Assembly (NCBI RefSeq): GCF_020150455.1
Contig: NZ_CP083740.1
Span: 1,054,001-1,118,000, forward strand
DNA length: 64,000 nucleotides
From: Bremerella sp. TYQ1
GTDB lineage: Bacteria > Planctomycetota > Planctomycetia > Pirellulales > Pirellulaceae
Reading direction: 5' to 3'
Under the pieces are notes generated by a model. The model saw nothing but the letters and a program-made list of their open reading frames with translations, was not told the origin of the DNA and ran no database searches. The first letter of the stretch is position 1, and every line of letters begins with the position of its first letter. Made by a program: the position numbers and the translations under genes. Shown in pieces: positions 17,583-28,100 of this stretch.

Positions 17583-18512
17583 ATGAGTATGATGTTTCGA
17601 AATTTAGTTTTTGTCTTGATGACTGTTTGTTCCGTCGCTCACACGTCTGACTTGAGTGCACAGCAAGCAAAAAAGAAAACACCACCGCCATTCAAATGGG
17701 TCAACCCGACTCGCAAGCTACCGACAGGCGTTCAGCATGGGATTTTTCAGAGTCCCTCAATGAACCAGGCAGTAGGTTACTGCATCTACCTGCCTCCGTC
17801 ATATGCATCGGACATCGATCGTCGTTATCCCGTCGTGTATTACCTGCATGGTGGTCGTCCCGGAAATGAAAACAAAAGCGTCGGTCTGACAAACTACATT
17901 CATCGCTACATGACGGATGCGAAAACACCGGAGATGATCTACGTTTTCGTCAATGGAGGGCCAGTGAGTCATTACAATCTAGCCGATTGCATGAATGCGA
18001 TGGGTGAGGATGTCTTCGTGAAAGAGTTGATTCCATTTATTGACCAGAACTACCGCACCATTGCGAATCGCGAAGGTCGCGGTATTGAAGGCTTTTCACA
18101 AGGGGGCCGGGGCACCACGCGGATCATGTTCAAGCACCCAGAACTGTTTTACTCTGCAGCTCCAGGCGGGTCCGGATACGCAACGGAAAAAAGAATTTCG
18201 GAAGATAACGGACGAGAGAACCCCAGTTTGGTGTTTGCACCTGGCGACAATGCCTGGGATCTGGCAAGGAAGTATGCGGACACGAAAAAGCCACCACTAC
18301 GCATCATGCTGCATGTCGGTACCGAGGGATTTAACTACTCCAATAATCTTCAGTACATGGAGTTTCTGCAGTCCCTCAAAATTCCCTTCCAGCGAATTAT
18401 CGTTGACGGAGCACCGCATAGTGCTCAAAAGATATACGAAAAACGTGGCAAAGAAATCGTTGAGTTCCACGCTGAAAGCTTTCGGCAATCAGGGGCTTTA
18501 CCGGCTAAGTGA
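17583..18512 (+). CDS. Putative esterase, alpha/beta hydrolase (PF00756-like, secreted)
   Basis: A 309-residue esterase with a signal peptide (MSMMFRNLVFVLMTVCSVAHTSDLSAQ). The fold is shown by YPVVYYLHGGRPG, the nucleophile elbow GFSQGG with Ser172, and a late His in DGAPHSAQ. PF00756 enzymes include feruloyl and acetyl-xylan esterases and antigen-85-like enzymes. It lies 85 bases after the sulfatase in the same direction, so joint removal of sulfate and ester groups from a polysaccharide is plausible but inferred. Confidence 0.85.
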   Translation: MSMMFRNLVFVLMTVCSVAHTSDLSAQQAKKKTPPPFKWVNPTRKLPTGVQHGIFQSPSMNQAVGYCIYLPPSYASDIDRRYPVVYYLHGGRPGNENKSVGLTNYIHRYMTDAKTPEMIYVFVNGGPVSHYNLADCMNAMGEDVFVKELIPFIDQNYRTIANREGRGIEGFSQGGRGTTRIMFKHPELFYSAAPGGSGYATEKRISEDNGRENPSLVFAPGDNAWDLARKYADTKKPPLRIMLHVGTEGFNYSNNLQYMEFLQSLKIPFQRIIVDGAPHSAQKIYEKRGKEIVEFHAESFRQSGALPAK

Positions 18513-18776
18513 ATTGCCCAATCGGTTCAGCCCGGTATTTGCAATTCGGCACAGCGCAATGTAAACGAATGGCGACAATTTAATCAAAATGTTTCATCGG
18601 AGGTGAAGTACACTTGATGGACTGCTTGGTTCGCTAGACGATACGAATCCCCTTTCGATGGTGGAAGTTGATACCGAGACCTGCTCAGCCAAGCGGCGGG
18701 TGACCACCTAAGTGAAACAGTGCATCAATCCAGTCGGAACGATCCATTAGGTACGACGCTTTAAGCGTGACATGTA

Positions 18777-20957
18777 ATGCCAACGCCGGACAATTCGTCA
18801 AATAGATCGCATGCATTCGTTGTCAAAGCACGCAGCTTAGTCTTGTCTGCAGTGAAGACGAATATGTTTCAGATGAAGCATGTTTGGATATGGCCAATCT
18901 TGGCTGCCGTATTTTTAGCGACGTTAGGCTGGGTTCTGCGGGGTGTCCTCGAGAAGTCGATTCGCGATGAACTAGCCTCCGAATTGCAGATGCTTTTAGA
19001 AACGGACGTTACTGCCTTACGAATCTGGATGCGATCGCAAGAGGCGAACGCTGTTACAGAGGCTAACGATATACAAGTCGCCGCATTAGCCACTACGCTT
19101 ATCGATTTTGCCAAAGAGGAAGGAATTCGCCAGATCGATTTGTTGCGACGGCCAGAGCTCGATGACCTGAGAGAAGAACTGCAGCCGACCCTCGAAGCGC
19201 AAGAATATAACGGTTTTATAATCGTCAATTCAGATGGTCTTGTTGTGGCTGCAGCTCGAAATGATCCTGTCGGTCGTCCAGCCGTTTTCGGTTCTACGAA
19301 TATTGCCCTGAAACGAGCTTTAAATGGTGAACCGACTGTTGCGTATCCGACGAAAAGCCAAGTCCTTCTGCCAGACTCCCAAGGAGAGTTACGAGCAGAG
19401 CGACCTACGATGTTTGCCTTAGCTCCAATCGAGAATAAGGACGGGCAAATCATCGGTGCATTGGGACTTCGGATCGTACCAGCCGAGGAGTTTCTACCTA
19501 TTCTTAGCGTCGCGAGATCTGGAGATACGGGCGAAACCTACGCGTTTGATGATAGTGGAATCATCGTGTCTGAAAGTCGCTTTGATGCGGAACTGAGGCA
19601 ATATGGACTACTTTCGGATCATGAAAACTCCATTTTGAACTTATCGATCCGAGACCCAGGCATCGATCTAACTTCAGGCAGAAGATCAAATCAAGTTCGC
19701 TCGGATCTGCCACTTACGAAGATGGCCACAGCAGCAATCGATGGTAAGTCGGGCGTCGATGTGGCGGGCTACCATGGTTATCGAGGTGCACAAGTCGTTG
19801 GTGCATGGACTTGGCTGCCAGAATATGGGATTGGCGTCGCAACAGAGATTTCAGTTTCGGAGGCGTTTCGATCCCTCACGATCCTGCGAAACGTATTCTT
19901 TAGTCTACTAGGGTTACTAGCGGTTGCCGCGGCGATAATTTTTGTATTCACTTTGCGAATCGCCAAATTGCAGTCCGCGATGCGTCAGGCGACATCGGAA
20001 GCGCGTCGCTTGGGGCAGTACACATTGGACGAGAAGCTTGGAGAAGGTGGCATGGGGGTTGTCTACCGTGCTCATCACGCTCTGCTGCATCGACCTACTG
20101 CGGTGAAGTTTCTTGATTCTGAAAAGAGCGATGAGCAATCCATCGCCCGCTTTGAACGAGAAGTACAGCACACTACTCAGTTGAACCATCCCAACACGAT
20201 CGCCATCTACGACTATGGTCGGACCGAAGATGGTGTTTTTTACTACGCAATGGAATATCTGGACGGGCTGAATCTGGAAGACCTGGTCCAGCTTCACGGT
20301 GCGCAGCCAGATGGTCGTGTGGTTTCGATACTTCGTCAAATTTGTGCATCTTTGCACGAAGCTCATTCCGTTGGCTTGATCCATCGCGATATTAAACCTG
20401 CGAACATCATTGTGAATTCCAGGGGTGGAGTGTTTGATCTTGTCAAAGTGTTAGACTTCGGCCTTGTAAAATCGATCGACTCCAAAAAGCAGATATCGAT
20501 TACCCAGAATACTGGAATTGTGGGAACACCCTTGTACTTGTCGCCTGAGGCGATACAGGATTCCAGTTCCGTCGATGCGCGAAGTGATCTGTATGCTGTC
20601 GGCGCAGTGGGCTATTTCCTGCTCACAGGGAGCCCTGTTTTTGACGGCAATGGCCTATTAGACATCATCAAGCAACATGTTGATTCATCCCCGTTGCCGT
20701 TCAGCGAGCGATCCGAGCATTCTTCTTCCGCCGACTTAGAAAAACTGATTCTTCGATGTCTCTCCAAAGATCCACACGAGCGGCCACAAAATGCGCGACA
20801 GCTGAGCAAGGAATTGGCGGCTTGTTCTGTTGAGCAGTCATGGACGGAAGCCGACGCAGAGACCTGGTGGCAGCGAAACAGGCCCACTTCATTAGATCGA
20901 GAGTCGATCTCGACCAGCGACGGCCATCTAGAAGTAACTGTCGAATTACCTAAATAG
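18777..20957 (+). CDS. Membrane Ser/Thr kinase with extracellular Cache-type sensor
   Basis: A 726-residue receptor kinase. TM1 (about 37-57) and TM2 (about 361-386) flank a periplasmic domain of roughly 300 residues with Cache-like features (GFIIVNSDGLVVAAARNDPVG, GDTGETYAFDDSGIIVSES). A PknB-type kinase follows from about residue 414: glycine loop LGEGGMGVVYRA, AVKF lysine, HRDIKPANII, DFG in VLDFGLVK, GTPLYLSPEAI. It senses a small ligand outside and signals by phosphorylation; the ligand is unknown. This is the reverse of the usual PknB layout, where the kinase is N-terminal. Confidence 0.9.
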   Translation: MPTPDNSSNRSHAFVVKARSLVLSAVKTNMFQMKHVWIWPILAAVFLATLGWVLRGVLEKSIRDELASELQMLLETDVTALRIWMRSQEANAVTEANDIQVAALATTLIDFAKEEGIRQIDLLRRPELDDLREELQPTLEAQEYNGFIIVNSDGLVVAAARNDPVGRPAVFGSTNIALKRALNGEPTVAYPTKSQVLLPDSQGELRAERPTMFALAPIENKDGQIIGALGLRIVPAEEFLPILSVARSGDTGETYAFDDSGIIVSESRFDAELRQYGLLSDHENSILNLSIRDPGIDLTSGRRSNQVRSDLPLTKMATAAIDGKSGVDVAGYHGYRGAQVVGAWTWLPEYGIGVATEISVSEAFRSLTILRNVFFSLLGLLAVAAAIIFVFTLRIAKLQSAMRQATSEARRLGQYTLDEKLGEGGMGVVYRAHHALLHRPTAVKFLDSEKSDEQSIARFEREVQHTTQLNHPNTIAIYDYGRTEDGVFYYAMEYLDGLNLEDLVQLHGAQPDGRVVSILRQICASLHEAHSVGLIHRDIKPANIIVNSRGGVFDLVKVLDFGLVKSIDSKKQISITQNTGIVGTPLYLSPEAIQDSSSVDARSDLYAVGAVGYFLLTGSPVFDGNGLLDIIKQHVDSSPLPFSERSEHSSSADLEKLILRCLSKDPHERPQNARQLSKELAACSVEQSWTEADAETWWQRNRPTSLDRESISTSDGHLEVTVELPK

Positions 20958-21454
20958 GTCTTCGATTTGTTGGAAAACGTTCGAACGTATGCTTTTGATC
21001 GTTTTCAACGTACCTCACCGTTTGCGCAATTGCTGAAGTGAGATTCTAGGAATGATTCCGTTTGAGCAATATCGTTTTCCCATGAACTTGCGAAAACTTC
21101 TCATGCCAAAGATTGAAACACCAAATCTCTCCGCGGTATTTTAATTTCTATTAGGCCGCCGTACCGTCTTGGCCCAGGACTTCGTGAAAAGGAAGCTGGA
21201 TTTAGGCATTCTCCTAAACAAACACACCACGCGAGGACGCTCGTGGATTCCTAATCCTCCGAAATCTGGTCGCAATATTTAACCGCGAACCGAAAATGGC
21301 GTAGCCGAGCGACATCCGAAAATCTTTACCGTATACTACAAATACCGTTGACCTGACTTGGGTCTTACCGAGTCAGTTGACCGTCCAGCGCTGAGTTAAT
21401 TGCAGAAGACCCTGCCGCCCGTCATTTGCATTTGAACGATCGGGAATCAAATAG
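20958..21454. other. 497-bp intergenic region
   Basis: No frame in this stretch has credible coding features. It starts with a possible hairpin (20969-21009) after the kinase and should contain the promoter of the DUF4440-type gene. I see nothing else definite. Confidence 0.4.
20969..21009 (+). terminator. Bulged hairpin after the Cache kinase
   Basis: GTTGGAAAACG pairs with CGTTTTCAAC with one bulged G, with a 20-base loop. An overlapping 12-bp palindrome ACGTTCGAACGT is at 20977-20988. It starts 12 bases after the stop. There is no T-run. Confidence 0.3.
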
Positions 21455-22351
21455 ATGAATCGTATTCAAGCCATCTTGTTCGGAATGATTTGTTGGACGT
21501 CCTTGGTCGTACCCCTTTCAGCAGACCAGGCTGACGACGAAGCAATGATTCGCAAGGCTGTTCAAGACTACTCCGACGCATTCAATGCTGGGGACGCGAA
21601 GCTATTGGCTTCGATGTGGTCCCCGGACGCGGTTTATACGAATCCTGACAGCGGAGCGCAGGTAGTTGGCCAAACCGCGATCGAATCTCAATTCTCAGGG
21701 ATCTTCGCTGCAAACCAAGGGATCAAAATTACAACGACGACCGATTCTGTGCAATTTATTTCACCTACGGTCGCTGCCGAGTTTGGGACGGCTCGTATTC
21801 TTCATCCGGAATCAGATCCTGAAGATACCCAGTACACAGCCATCTACGTCAAACGAGATGGTAAGTGGCTGCTAGATCGAGTCACAGAAGAAACTGTTCC
21901 TGTCGCTTCGACTAACTATGAACAGTTGAAACCGTTGGAATGGATGATTGGTTCGTGGATAGATGAGGACGAAGACACCACCGTAGAAACGACGTGTGAA
22001 TGGACCAAAAACCGTAATTTCATTCGACGGATGTTTGCGGTCAGTGTTCGAGATCGCATTGAAGTATCTGGTATGCAGATCATCGGCTGGGACCCGTCGA
22101 CAAAGCAAATCCGATCCTGGGTGTTTGATTCAGATGGTGGCTTCGGCGAAGGAGTTTGGGGCCAAAAGGGTGACGCCTGGCAAGTCCAAATCCAGGGAGT
22201 GGCTCCTGATGGAAGCAAATCGTCTTCCGTGAATATGTTCCAAAAGATTAACGACGACTCGTTCACCTGGCAATCGGTTTCGCGCGTCGTCGGCGGTGAA
22301 CTATTGCCCAACGTAGATCCTGTCGTTGTCCGCCGGAAGTTAATGGACTAG
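21455..22351 (+). CDS. Exported SnoaL/DUF4440-like protein
   Basis: A 298-residue protein with a signal peptide (MNRIQAILFGMICWTSLVVPLSA). Residues about 25-150 form an NTF2-like domain of the DUF4440/SgcJ type (IRKAVQDYSDAFNAGDAKLLASMWSPDAVY, AIYVKRDGKWLLDRV). A second domain (PLEWMIGSWIDEDEDTTVETTC, GWDPSTKQIRSWVFDSDGGF) resembles the DUF1579-like calycin-type domain that often accompanies it in planctomycetes. Catalysis is not evident. It precedes the surface-protein and RND genes by short gaps. Confidence 0.75.
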   Translation: MNRIQAILFGMICWTSLVVPLSADQADDEAMIRKAVQDYSDAFNAGDAKLLASMWSPDAVYTNPDSGAQVVGQTAIESQFSGIFAANQGIKITTTTDSVQFISPTVAAEFGTARILHPESDPEDTQYTAIYVKRDGKWLLDRVTEETVPVASTNYEQLKPLEWMIGSWIDEDEDTTVETTCEWTKNRNFIRRMFAVSVRDRIEVSGMQIIGWDPSTKQIRSWVFDSDGGFGEGVWGQKGDAWQVQIQGVAPDGSKSSSVNMFQKINDDSFTWQSVSRVVGGELLPNVDPVVVRRKLMD

Positions 22352-22407
22352 TTGCACCTCAACGAAACCTACCAAATAATCCAATCGATCTATTCTGAGG
22401 CGGTGAA

Positions 22408-23784
22408 ATGAAACGATCCTACTCTCTCATGCTTGTGACGCTTGCAGTGAGCCTGCTCGTTGTGAATGATGCCTCTGCGAGAGGTGGTCGCGGTGGAGGA
22501 GCTCGTGGAGGTGGATTTAGCAGCGGGGCTAGTCGACCGTCGGTCAGCCGTTCGCCAGCGGTAAGTCGTCCCGCGCCAAGACCTGCATCTCGACCATCAA
22601 GTCCAAGTATATCTCGGCCTAGCGTTTCCCGTCCGAGCGTCACACCTCCTAGACCGAGCACTCGTCCCGCGGGAGGTGCAAGTCGTCCTGGTAGTTCACT
22701 CGGTTCACGGCCTGGTGGCGCGAGCGGGGGAGGCCGCCCAAGCTCTAGTGACGTTCAAAAGTTTCTGGGACTAGGCTCGTCACCGGGGTCACGTCCAAGC
22801 AATCTTCCGTCAGGAACGCGCCCAAGCACGCTCCCTGGTAACGCTGCTGGAGCGATAGGAGGCGCTACGGCTGGAAGTGCTGCAGCAGATTTCCTTCGAG
22901 ACTCATCTTCCCGTCCAAGTACGTTGCCTGCCGAACGCCCCGGCGCGGGAAATCGGCCAGGGGGAGATAGACCGGGGATTGCTGATCGACCGGGCACAGG
23001 GGACCGTCCAGGAATCGCCGATCGTCCCGGCCCAGGCGAGCGGCCTGGATTAGGAGATCGTCCTGGGTCTGGGGAAAGACCTATCGCTGGGAATCGTCCC
23101 GATCGAATTGATAATCGAGGCGAGCGTCACGAGCATCGACAAGAGCGAAGGGACGAGATACGTGATCACGTTCACGACCATCCAATTCGTGATTTCTGGT
23201 CCGATCATCCGCTATGGGGAGCCTGGGCAATAACACGGCCATTTCGCTGGGCCGCATGGTCTGGAGTAACAGGTTGGGTCGACTATGGTTGGTCGGAACC
23301 ATATTACTACGAGTACGGCGAGAACGTTTACTACGAAGATGGCTCGGTCTACTACGGAGATCAGGTTTACTGCACCGAAGCAGAGTATGCCGCTCAAGCC
23401 GAAGAGATCGCCCAAAGTGCGCCTGATATCCCTGCGGAAGAATGCGAATGGATGCCACTGGGTGTCTTTGCACTGACCGAAGATGGACAGAGTGAAGGAC
23501 CTGACCCAACTCTATTTCTACAATTGGCAATCAGTAAAGAAGGAATCATTTCCGGAACGCTGAATAACACCGTTACGAATGAGACACAAACCATCGAAGG
23601 CATGGTTGATAAGAAAACGCAACGATGTGCTTGGAATGTCGTCGGAAAGTCGCGTCCTATCATGGAGGCGGGCATTTCCAATCTCACGAAAGATACCGCA
23701 CCAGCACTGGTTCACTTTGCAGATGGGACTACCCAGCAGTGGCTTTTGGTGCACTTGGACGACCCTGACGCCCAAAACCCTTAA
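22408..23784 (+). CDS. Pro/Arg/Ser-rich repetitive surface protein
   Basis: A 458-residue exported protein with a signal peptide (MKRSYSLMLVTLAVSLLVVNDASA). A low-complexity half follows: Arg/Gly-rich, then SRPSVSRP-type repeats, then a tandem hexapeptide series (GIADRP, GTGDRP, GIADRP, GPGERP, GLGDRP, GSGERP) at about residues 190-230. A His/Arg/Asp-rich stretch leads to a Tyr-rich segment (YYYEYGENVYYEDGSVYYGD) and a folded C-terminal domain of about 120 residues. Such proteins were labelled mu-protocadherin-like in planctomycete genomes, without functional evidence. Confidence 0.8.
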   Translation: MKRSYSLMLVTLAVSLLVVNDASARGGRGGGARGGGFSSGASRPSVSRSPAVSRPAPRPASRPSSPSISRPSVSRPSVTPPRPSTRPAGGASRPGSSLGSRPGGASGGGRPSSSDVQKFLGLGSSPGSRPSNLPSGTRPSTLPGNAAGAIGGATAGSAAADFLRDSSSRPSTLPAERPGAGNRPGGDRPGIADRPGTGDRPGIADRPGPGERPGLGDRPGSGERPIAGNRPDRIDNRGERHEHRQERRDEIRDHVHDHPIRDFWSDHPLWGAWAITRPFRWAAWSGVTGWVDYGWSEPYYYEYGENVYYEDGSVYYGDQVYCTEAEYAAQAEEIAQSAPDIPAEECEWMPLGVFALTEDGQSEGPDPTLFLQLAISKEGIISGTLNNTVTNETQTIEGMVDKKTQRCAWNVVGKSRPIMEAGISNLTKDTAPALVHFADGTTQQWLLVHLDDPDAQNP

Positions 23785-23804
23785 ACAACTACGGACGATC
23801 TATC

Positions 23805-25055
23805 ATGTTGAGGTATCGAGGATCGGTTGCCACGACGGCGACGTTGCTCCTAGCAATTTTAGGGTGCGGTGCTCCGCCTGCAGAGGCTCCACCAATCCGA
23901 CCCGTTCGGACCATTCAAGTCGGAAACTTGACGGCCGTTAATAGTCGAGAGTTTCCTGGACGGGCCAAAGCCAAAGACGAAGTCGATCTGTCGTTCCAGG
24001 TGTCAGGGCCACTTGTCTCAGTTCCTGTCGATGTCGGCGACCTCGTCAAAAAGGGACAAGTGATTGCGGTCATCGACCCCCGCGACTTCGAGGCTGCCTT
24101 GGCAAGTAATCAGGGTAACTTAGAGCGTGCGAAGGCAAATCTATCCGCCATGGAAAGTGGGGCGAGGCCTGAAGAAATCGCCCAACTTACGGCAGCGTTG
24201 GAACAAGCCAAATCTATTTTCGAGCAGGCCACCGCAGAGCACAAACGCAGTGAAGATTTGATCAAGTCGAAAGCCATCTCGCAGTCTCAGTTCGATATCA
24301 CGCTGGCTCGAATGGAAAGTACGGCGGCTGATGTCCGAAGTGCTGAAGAAGCGCTCAACATCGGGATGAAGGGAGCGCGAGAAGAAGATCTCGAAGCGAA
24401 GCGAGCCGAGATTCGAGCGTTGGAAGCGGCAGTAAAATCGGCGAAGAATCAATTGGACTACGCGACGATGACAGCTCCGTTTGACGGTGAAGTCGCGGCA
24501 CGATTCGTCGATAACTTTCAGACCGTTCAGGCCAAACAGCCCGTCTTTCGCTTGCTGAATACAACTCAAATCGAAATCACCATTCAAGTTCCGGAAACGC
24601 TCATTTCCCTGGTTCCGCAAGTGAAGAAGGTCTCATGTCACTTCGATGCGTTTCCTGGAAAGGAGTTCTTCGGCAAAGTGACAAAGGTCAGCCGCGAAGC
24701 TTCGCAGACGACACGTACTTACCCGGTAACGATCGAGATCGATCAGCCTGATGATATTCAGATTTTACCTGGTATGGCTGCGACGGTTCGTAATCATCCT
24801 GTGGAATCGGATGACGATGTTCCTGAAGAGCTAATTGTTCCGACGAATGCATTGTTTACTCCTTCAGACAGTCCACAAACGTTTGTTTGGATTGTCGATC
24901 CAAACACGAGTAAAGTCGCACGTCGTGAAATAGAAACTGGAGGCCTCACCCCAGTCGGTATTACCGTTTCTGACGGCTTAACGAGCGGAGATCTGGTCGT
25001 GATCTCCGGCGTTAACTCTTTGCGTGACGGACAAGAAGTCAAACTTCCTAAATAG
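23805..25055 (+). CDS. RND efflux periplasmic adaptor lipoprotein
   Basis: A 416-residue HlyD/AcrA-type membrane fusion protein that links an inner-membrane RND pump to an outer-membrane channel. The N-terminus is a lipoprotein signal ending LLAILGC. The lipoyl half-motifs (DVGDLVKKGQVIAVIDPRDFE and DYATMTAPFDGEVAARFV) flank an alpha-helical hairpin with heptad repeats (about residues 100-210). The beta-barrel and membrane-proximal domains follow. The next gene is the pump, and their frames nearly touch. Confidence 0.92.
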   Translation: MLRYRGSVATTATLLLAILGCGAPPAEAPPIRPVRTIQVGNLTAVNSREFPGRAKAKDEVDLSFQVSGPLVSVPVDVGDLVKKGQVIAVIDPRDFEAALASNQGNLERAKANLSAMESGARPEEIAQLTAALEQAKSIFEQATAEHKRSEDLIKSKAISQSQFDITLARMESTAADVRSAEEALNIGMKGAREEDLEAKRAEIRALEAAVKSAKNQLDYATMTAPFDGEVAARFVDNFQTVQAKQPVFRLLNTTQIEITIQVPETLISLVPQVKKVSCHFDAFPGKEFFGKVTKVSREASQTTRTYPVTIEIDQPDDIQILPGMAATVRNHPVESDDDVPEELIVPTNALFTPSDSPQTFVWIVDPNTSKVARREIETGGLTPVGITVSDGLTSGDLVVISGVNSLRDGQEVKLPK

Positions 25056-25104
25056 CTCGAAGCAGGAAATTCAGTTCCTGTCGTTTAACGTGAATGGATC
25101 GTCC

Positions 25105-28100
25105 ATGAGTTTGGCTGCGTTGTCGATTGAAAAACGAGCTGTTGCCTACTTCGGTGTTCTCTTGATCATCGTCGGAGGAGTCTTCTGCTATTTTCAGCTT
25201 GGTCAATTGGAAGACCCCGAGTTCTCTGTGAAAACGGCCGTCATCACGACGACCTATCCTGGGGCAAGTGCCGAGCAGGTGGAACTGGAAGTTACTGACC
25301 GGATCGAAACCAAGCTCCAAGAAATGACGGAATTGAAGAATGTTTATTCCAATTCACGTCCTGGGCTTTCCATTATTAAAGTCGATATCAAAAGCAATTA
25401 TTGGTCAGACCGGCTTCCGCAAGTCTGGGATGTACTCCGAAAAAAGGTTGCAGACGTGCAGCCAACTTTGCCCAGCGGGGCCGGGAAGCCCGTCGTTGGC
25501 GATGACTTTGGTAATGTCTATGGCTTTCTTCTTGCGGTGAGCAGCGATGGCTTCAGTTACGCCGAACTGGAGAAGTACGTCAAAGATATGCGGAAGGAAT
25601 TAAGCGTCGTCAAAGGAGTCGCTCGCGTCGATTTTTGGGGCGTACAAGAGAAACGTGTTTACCTGGAAGTCTCCTCTGCGCAACTAGCCGAACTGAACCT
25701 TACCCCTGCCCAAATCATTGATACTCTGCAGGGGCAAAATCTGGTTGTTGACGCAGGCGAAGTTGATTATCTGACGCAGCGAATGCGCATTTCACCCACC
25801 GGCGAATTTGGTAGTCCTGAGGAAATCGGTGATCTGGCGATCGCAGGCGTTGTTGATGGACGGGACGAGATCATTCGTATCCGTGACTTCGCGACAGTCC
25901 ATACTGGTTACATCGATCCGCCTAGTCATATGCTCCGTCACAACGGGCGACAAGCCATTGCACTTGCCATCGCTCCTTCCGCCGGTGAGAACGTGGTCGA
26001 GGTAGGTAAAAGAATTGACCGACGCATCAATCAGCTCCTTGCTGATTTACCCATCGGGATCAACGTCGAGCGGATCTCGTGGCAATCTGACCAAGTTGCT
26101 GAGTCCATTCGGTCGTTCATGGTCAGCTTGATCGAAGCCGTGGCTATCGTCCTGGCGCTGCTCGCCATAACCATGGGAATTCGGCCTGGCATTATTATTG
26201 GAATCAGCGGTTTGGTCTTCCCTATCCTGGGAACATTTATCGTTATGGCCATCATGGGTATCGATTTGCACCGGATATCTCTAGGGGCACTCATCATTGC
26301 GATGGGGATGATGGTCGATAATGCGATTGTGGTGACCGACGGGATCATGGTCCGTATTTCTCAAGGCATGGATCGCAAGAAGGCTGCGATAGAAGCAGCA
26401 AGCGGTCCTTCGATTCCTTTGCTGGGAGCTACCGTCGTTGCATGTATGGCGTTCTTTCCAATTTTCGCGTCCAGCTACGATACGGGAGAATACGCCGGTA
26501 GCTTGTTCACCGTCGTTGCCATCTCGCTTCTACTGAGCTGGCTTTTCTGTCAGACCATCGCTCCATTGCTTTGTATCGCGATGCTACCTGCGCCTAAGCA
26601 AAGCGGCACCACCGCGGAGCCTTATCAGAGCAAGTTCTACCAGTTGTTTCGAGGCTTACTGCGATGGACGATCCGATTCCGGATTTTATTTTTGGGAAGC
26701 ATGGTCGCACTGCTGCTTGTCGCCGTTGTTGGCTTTCGCTGGGTGCCGCAACTGTATTTTCCTGACTCAAGTCGATTGCAGGTCATGATCGACTATTGGG
26801 CGCCTGAAGGAACGAGAATTCAGCAAACCAGTCTTGATGTTCAACGAATCGAAGATTTTGTTCAGCAGCATGACGCTACGGCATCTGTCAGCACTTTCAT
26901 CGGTAAGGGACCACCTCGATTTTATTTACCTGTCAGCGCTGAAGATCCGTATTCCTCCTACGCACAGATTATTATCAATACGAATTCGCTATCTGGCGTC
27001 AATGAACTAGTTGCCGATACCGACGCTTGGGTTCAGGAAAATGTCCCCGAAGCGATGGTCCGTGTCAGAAAGTATGCCGTTGGTGCTTTCGACGATTGGA
27101 AGGTTGAAGCACGGTTTAGTGGTCCAGCGAATGCCGATCCAGACGTCCTTCGCCAGTTAGCTGAAAAAGGTGCAAACATTCTCCGTGATACGCCGTCGGC
27201 CAAGGAAGTTCGGGTAAATTGGCGCGAGCCAGTCCAAGTTCTTTCTCCACAATTCAATGAAGAACGAGCCCGATGGTCTGGCATTTCTCGAGAAGATCTT
27301 TCGCGTGCCATGCTCCGTGCAACGGATGGTGTTGTCGTGGGCCAATATCGCCAAGAAGACGATATCGTTCCCATTGTCGCGCGGAATATTGAATCTGAAC
27401 GAGAGCAAGCCGCCACATCGTTGGATGAATTATTGATCACGCCAAAATTTGCGACGCATGCTGTTCCCGCTTCTCAAGTTATTGATGGTGTCGAAGTCAC
27501 TTGGGAGAACCCTCTGATTTGGCGCTGGGATCGCCGTCGGGCAATTACCGTTCAATGCTCGCCTGACAACGTGACCGCACCTACGCTCCGGAATGAGGTT
27601 TTGGCGAAATTCGAGGCTATTGAACTCCCACCAGGCTACCGCCTCGATTGGGATGGCGAGTATTTAAGCGCGAAGCAGTCTCAGGAGGCGCTGGTCCCAG
27701 GGATTGTCCCCGCGTTCGTTGTGATGCTTTTCATTTTGGTCGCACTCTTCAACGGCTTCCGGCCTATGATGATTTGCATTGGTGTAATCCCGTTTGTGAT
27801 CATTGGGATCACCGGCGGTCTCCTGCTTACCAACACGCCGTTCGGATTTATTGCGTTGCTCGGAGCGATGAGTCTCTCCGGGATGATGATTAAGAACGTG
27901 GTGGTCTTACTAGATGAAGTCAACGCAAATCTGGGGAAGGGGTTAACTCCGTATCATGCGGTTGTCGAAGCGGCCGTGTCGCGATTGAATCCCGTCGTGA
28001 ACGCGGCTGGTACGACCGTCCTAGGAGTGTTGCCGATGTTGCAAGACGTCTTCTGGGTGGCCCTAGCTGTAACGATCTTCTTTGGTCTGATCGTAGGAAC

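Noticed and set aside
18869..19453. 194-codon minus-strand frame antisense to the Cache kinase
   Set aside because: It overlaps the sensor domain coding region and shows only Ser/Arg-rich low-information sequence.
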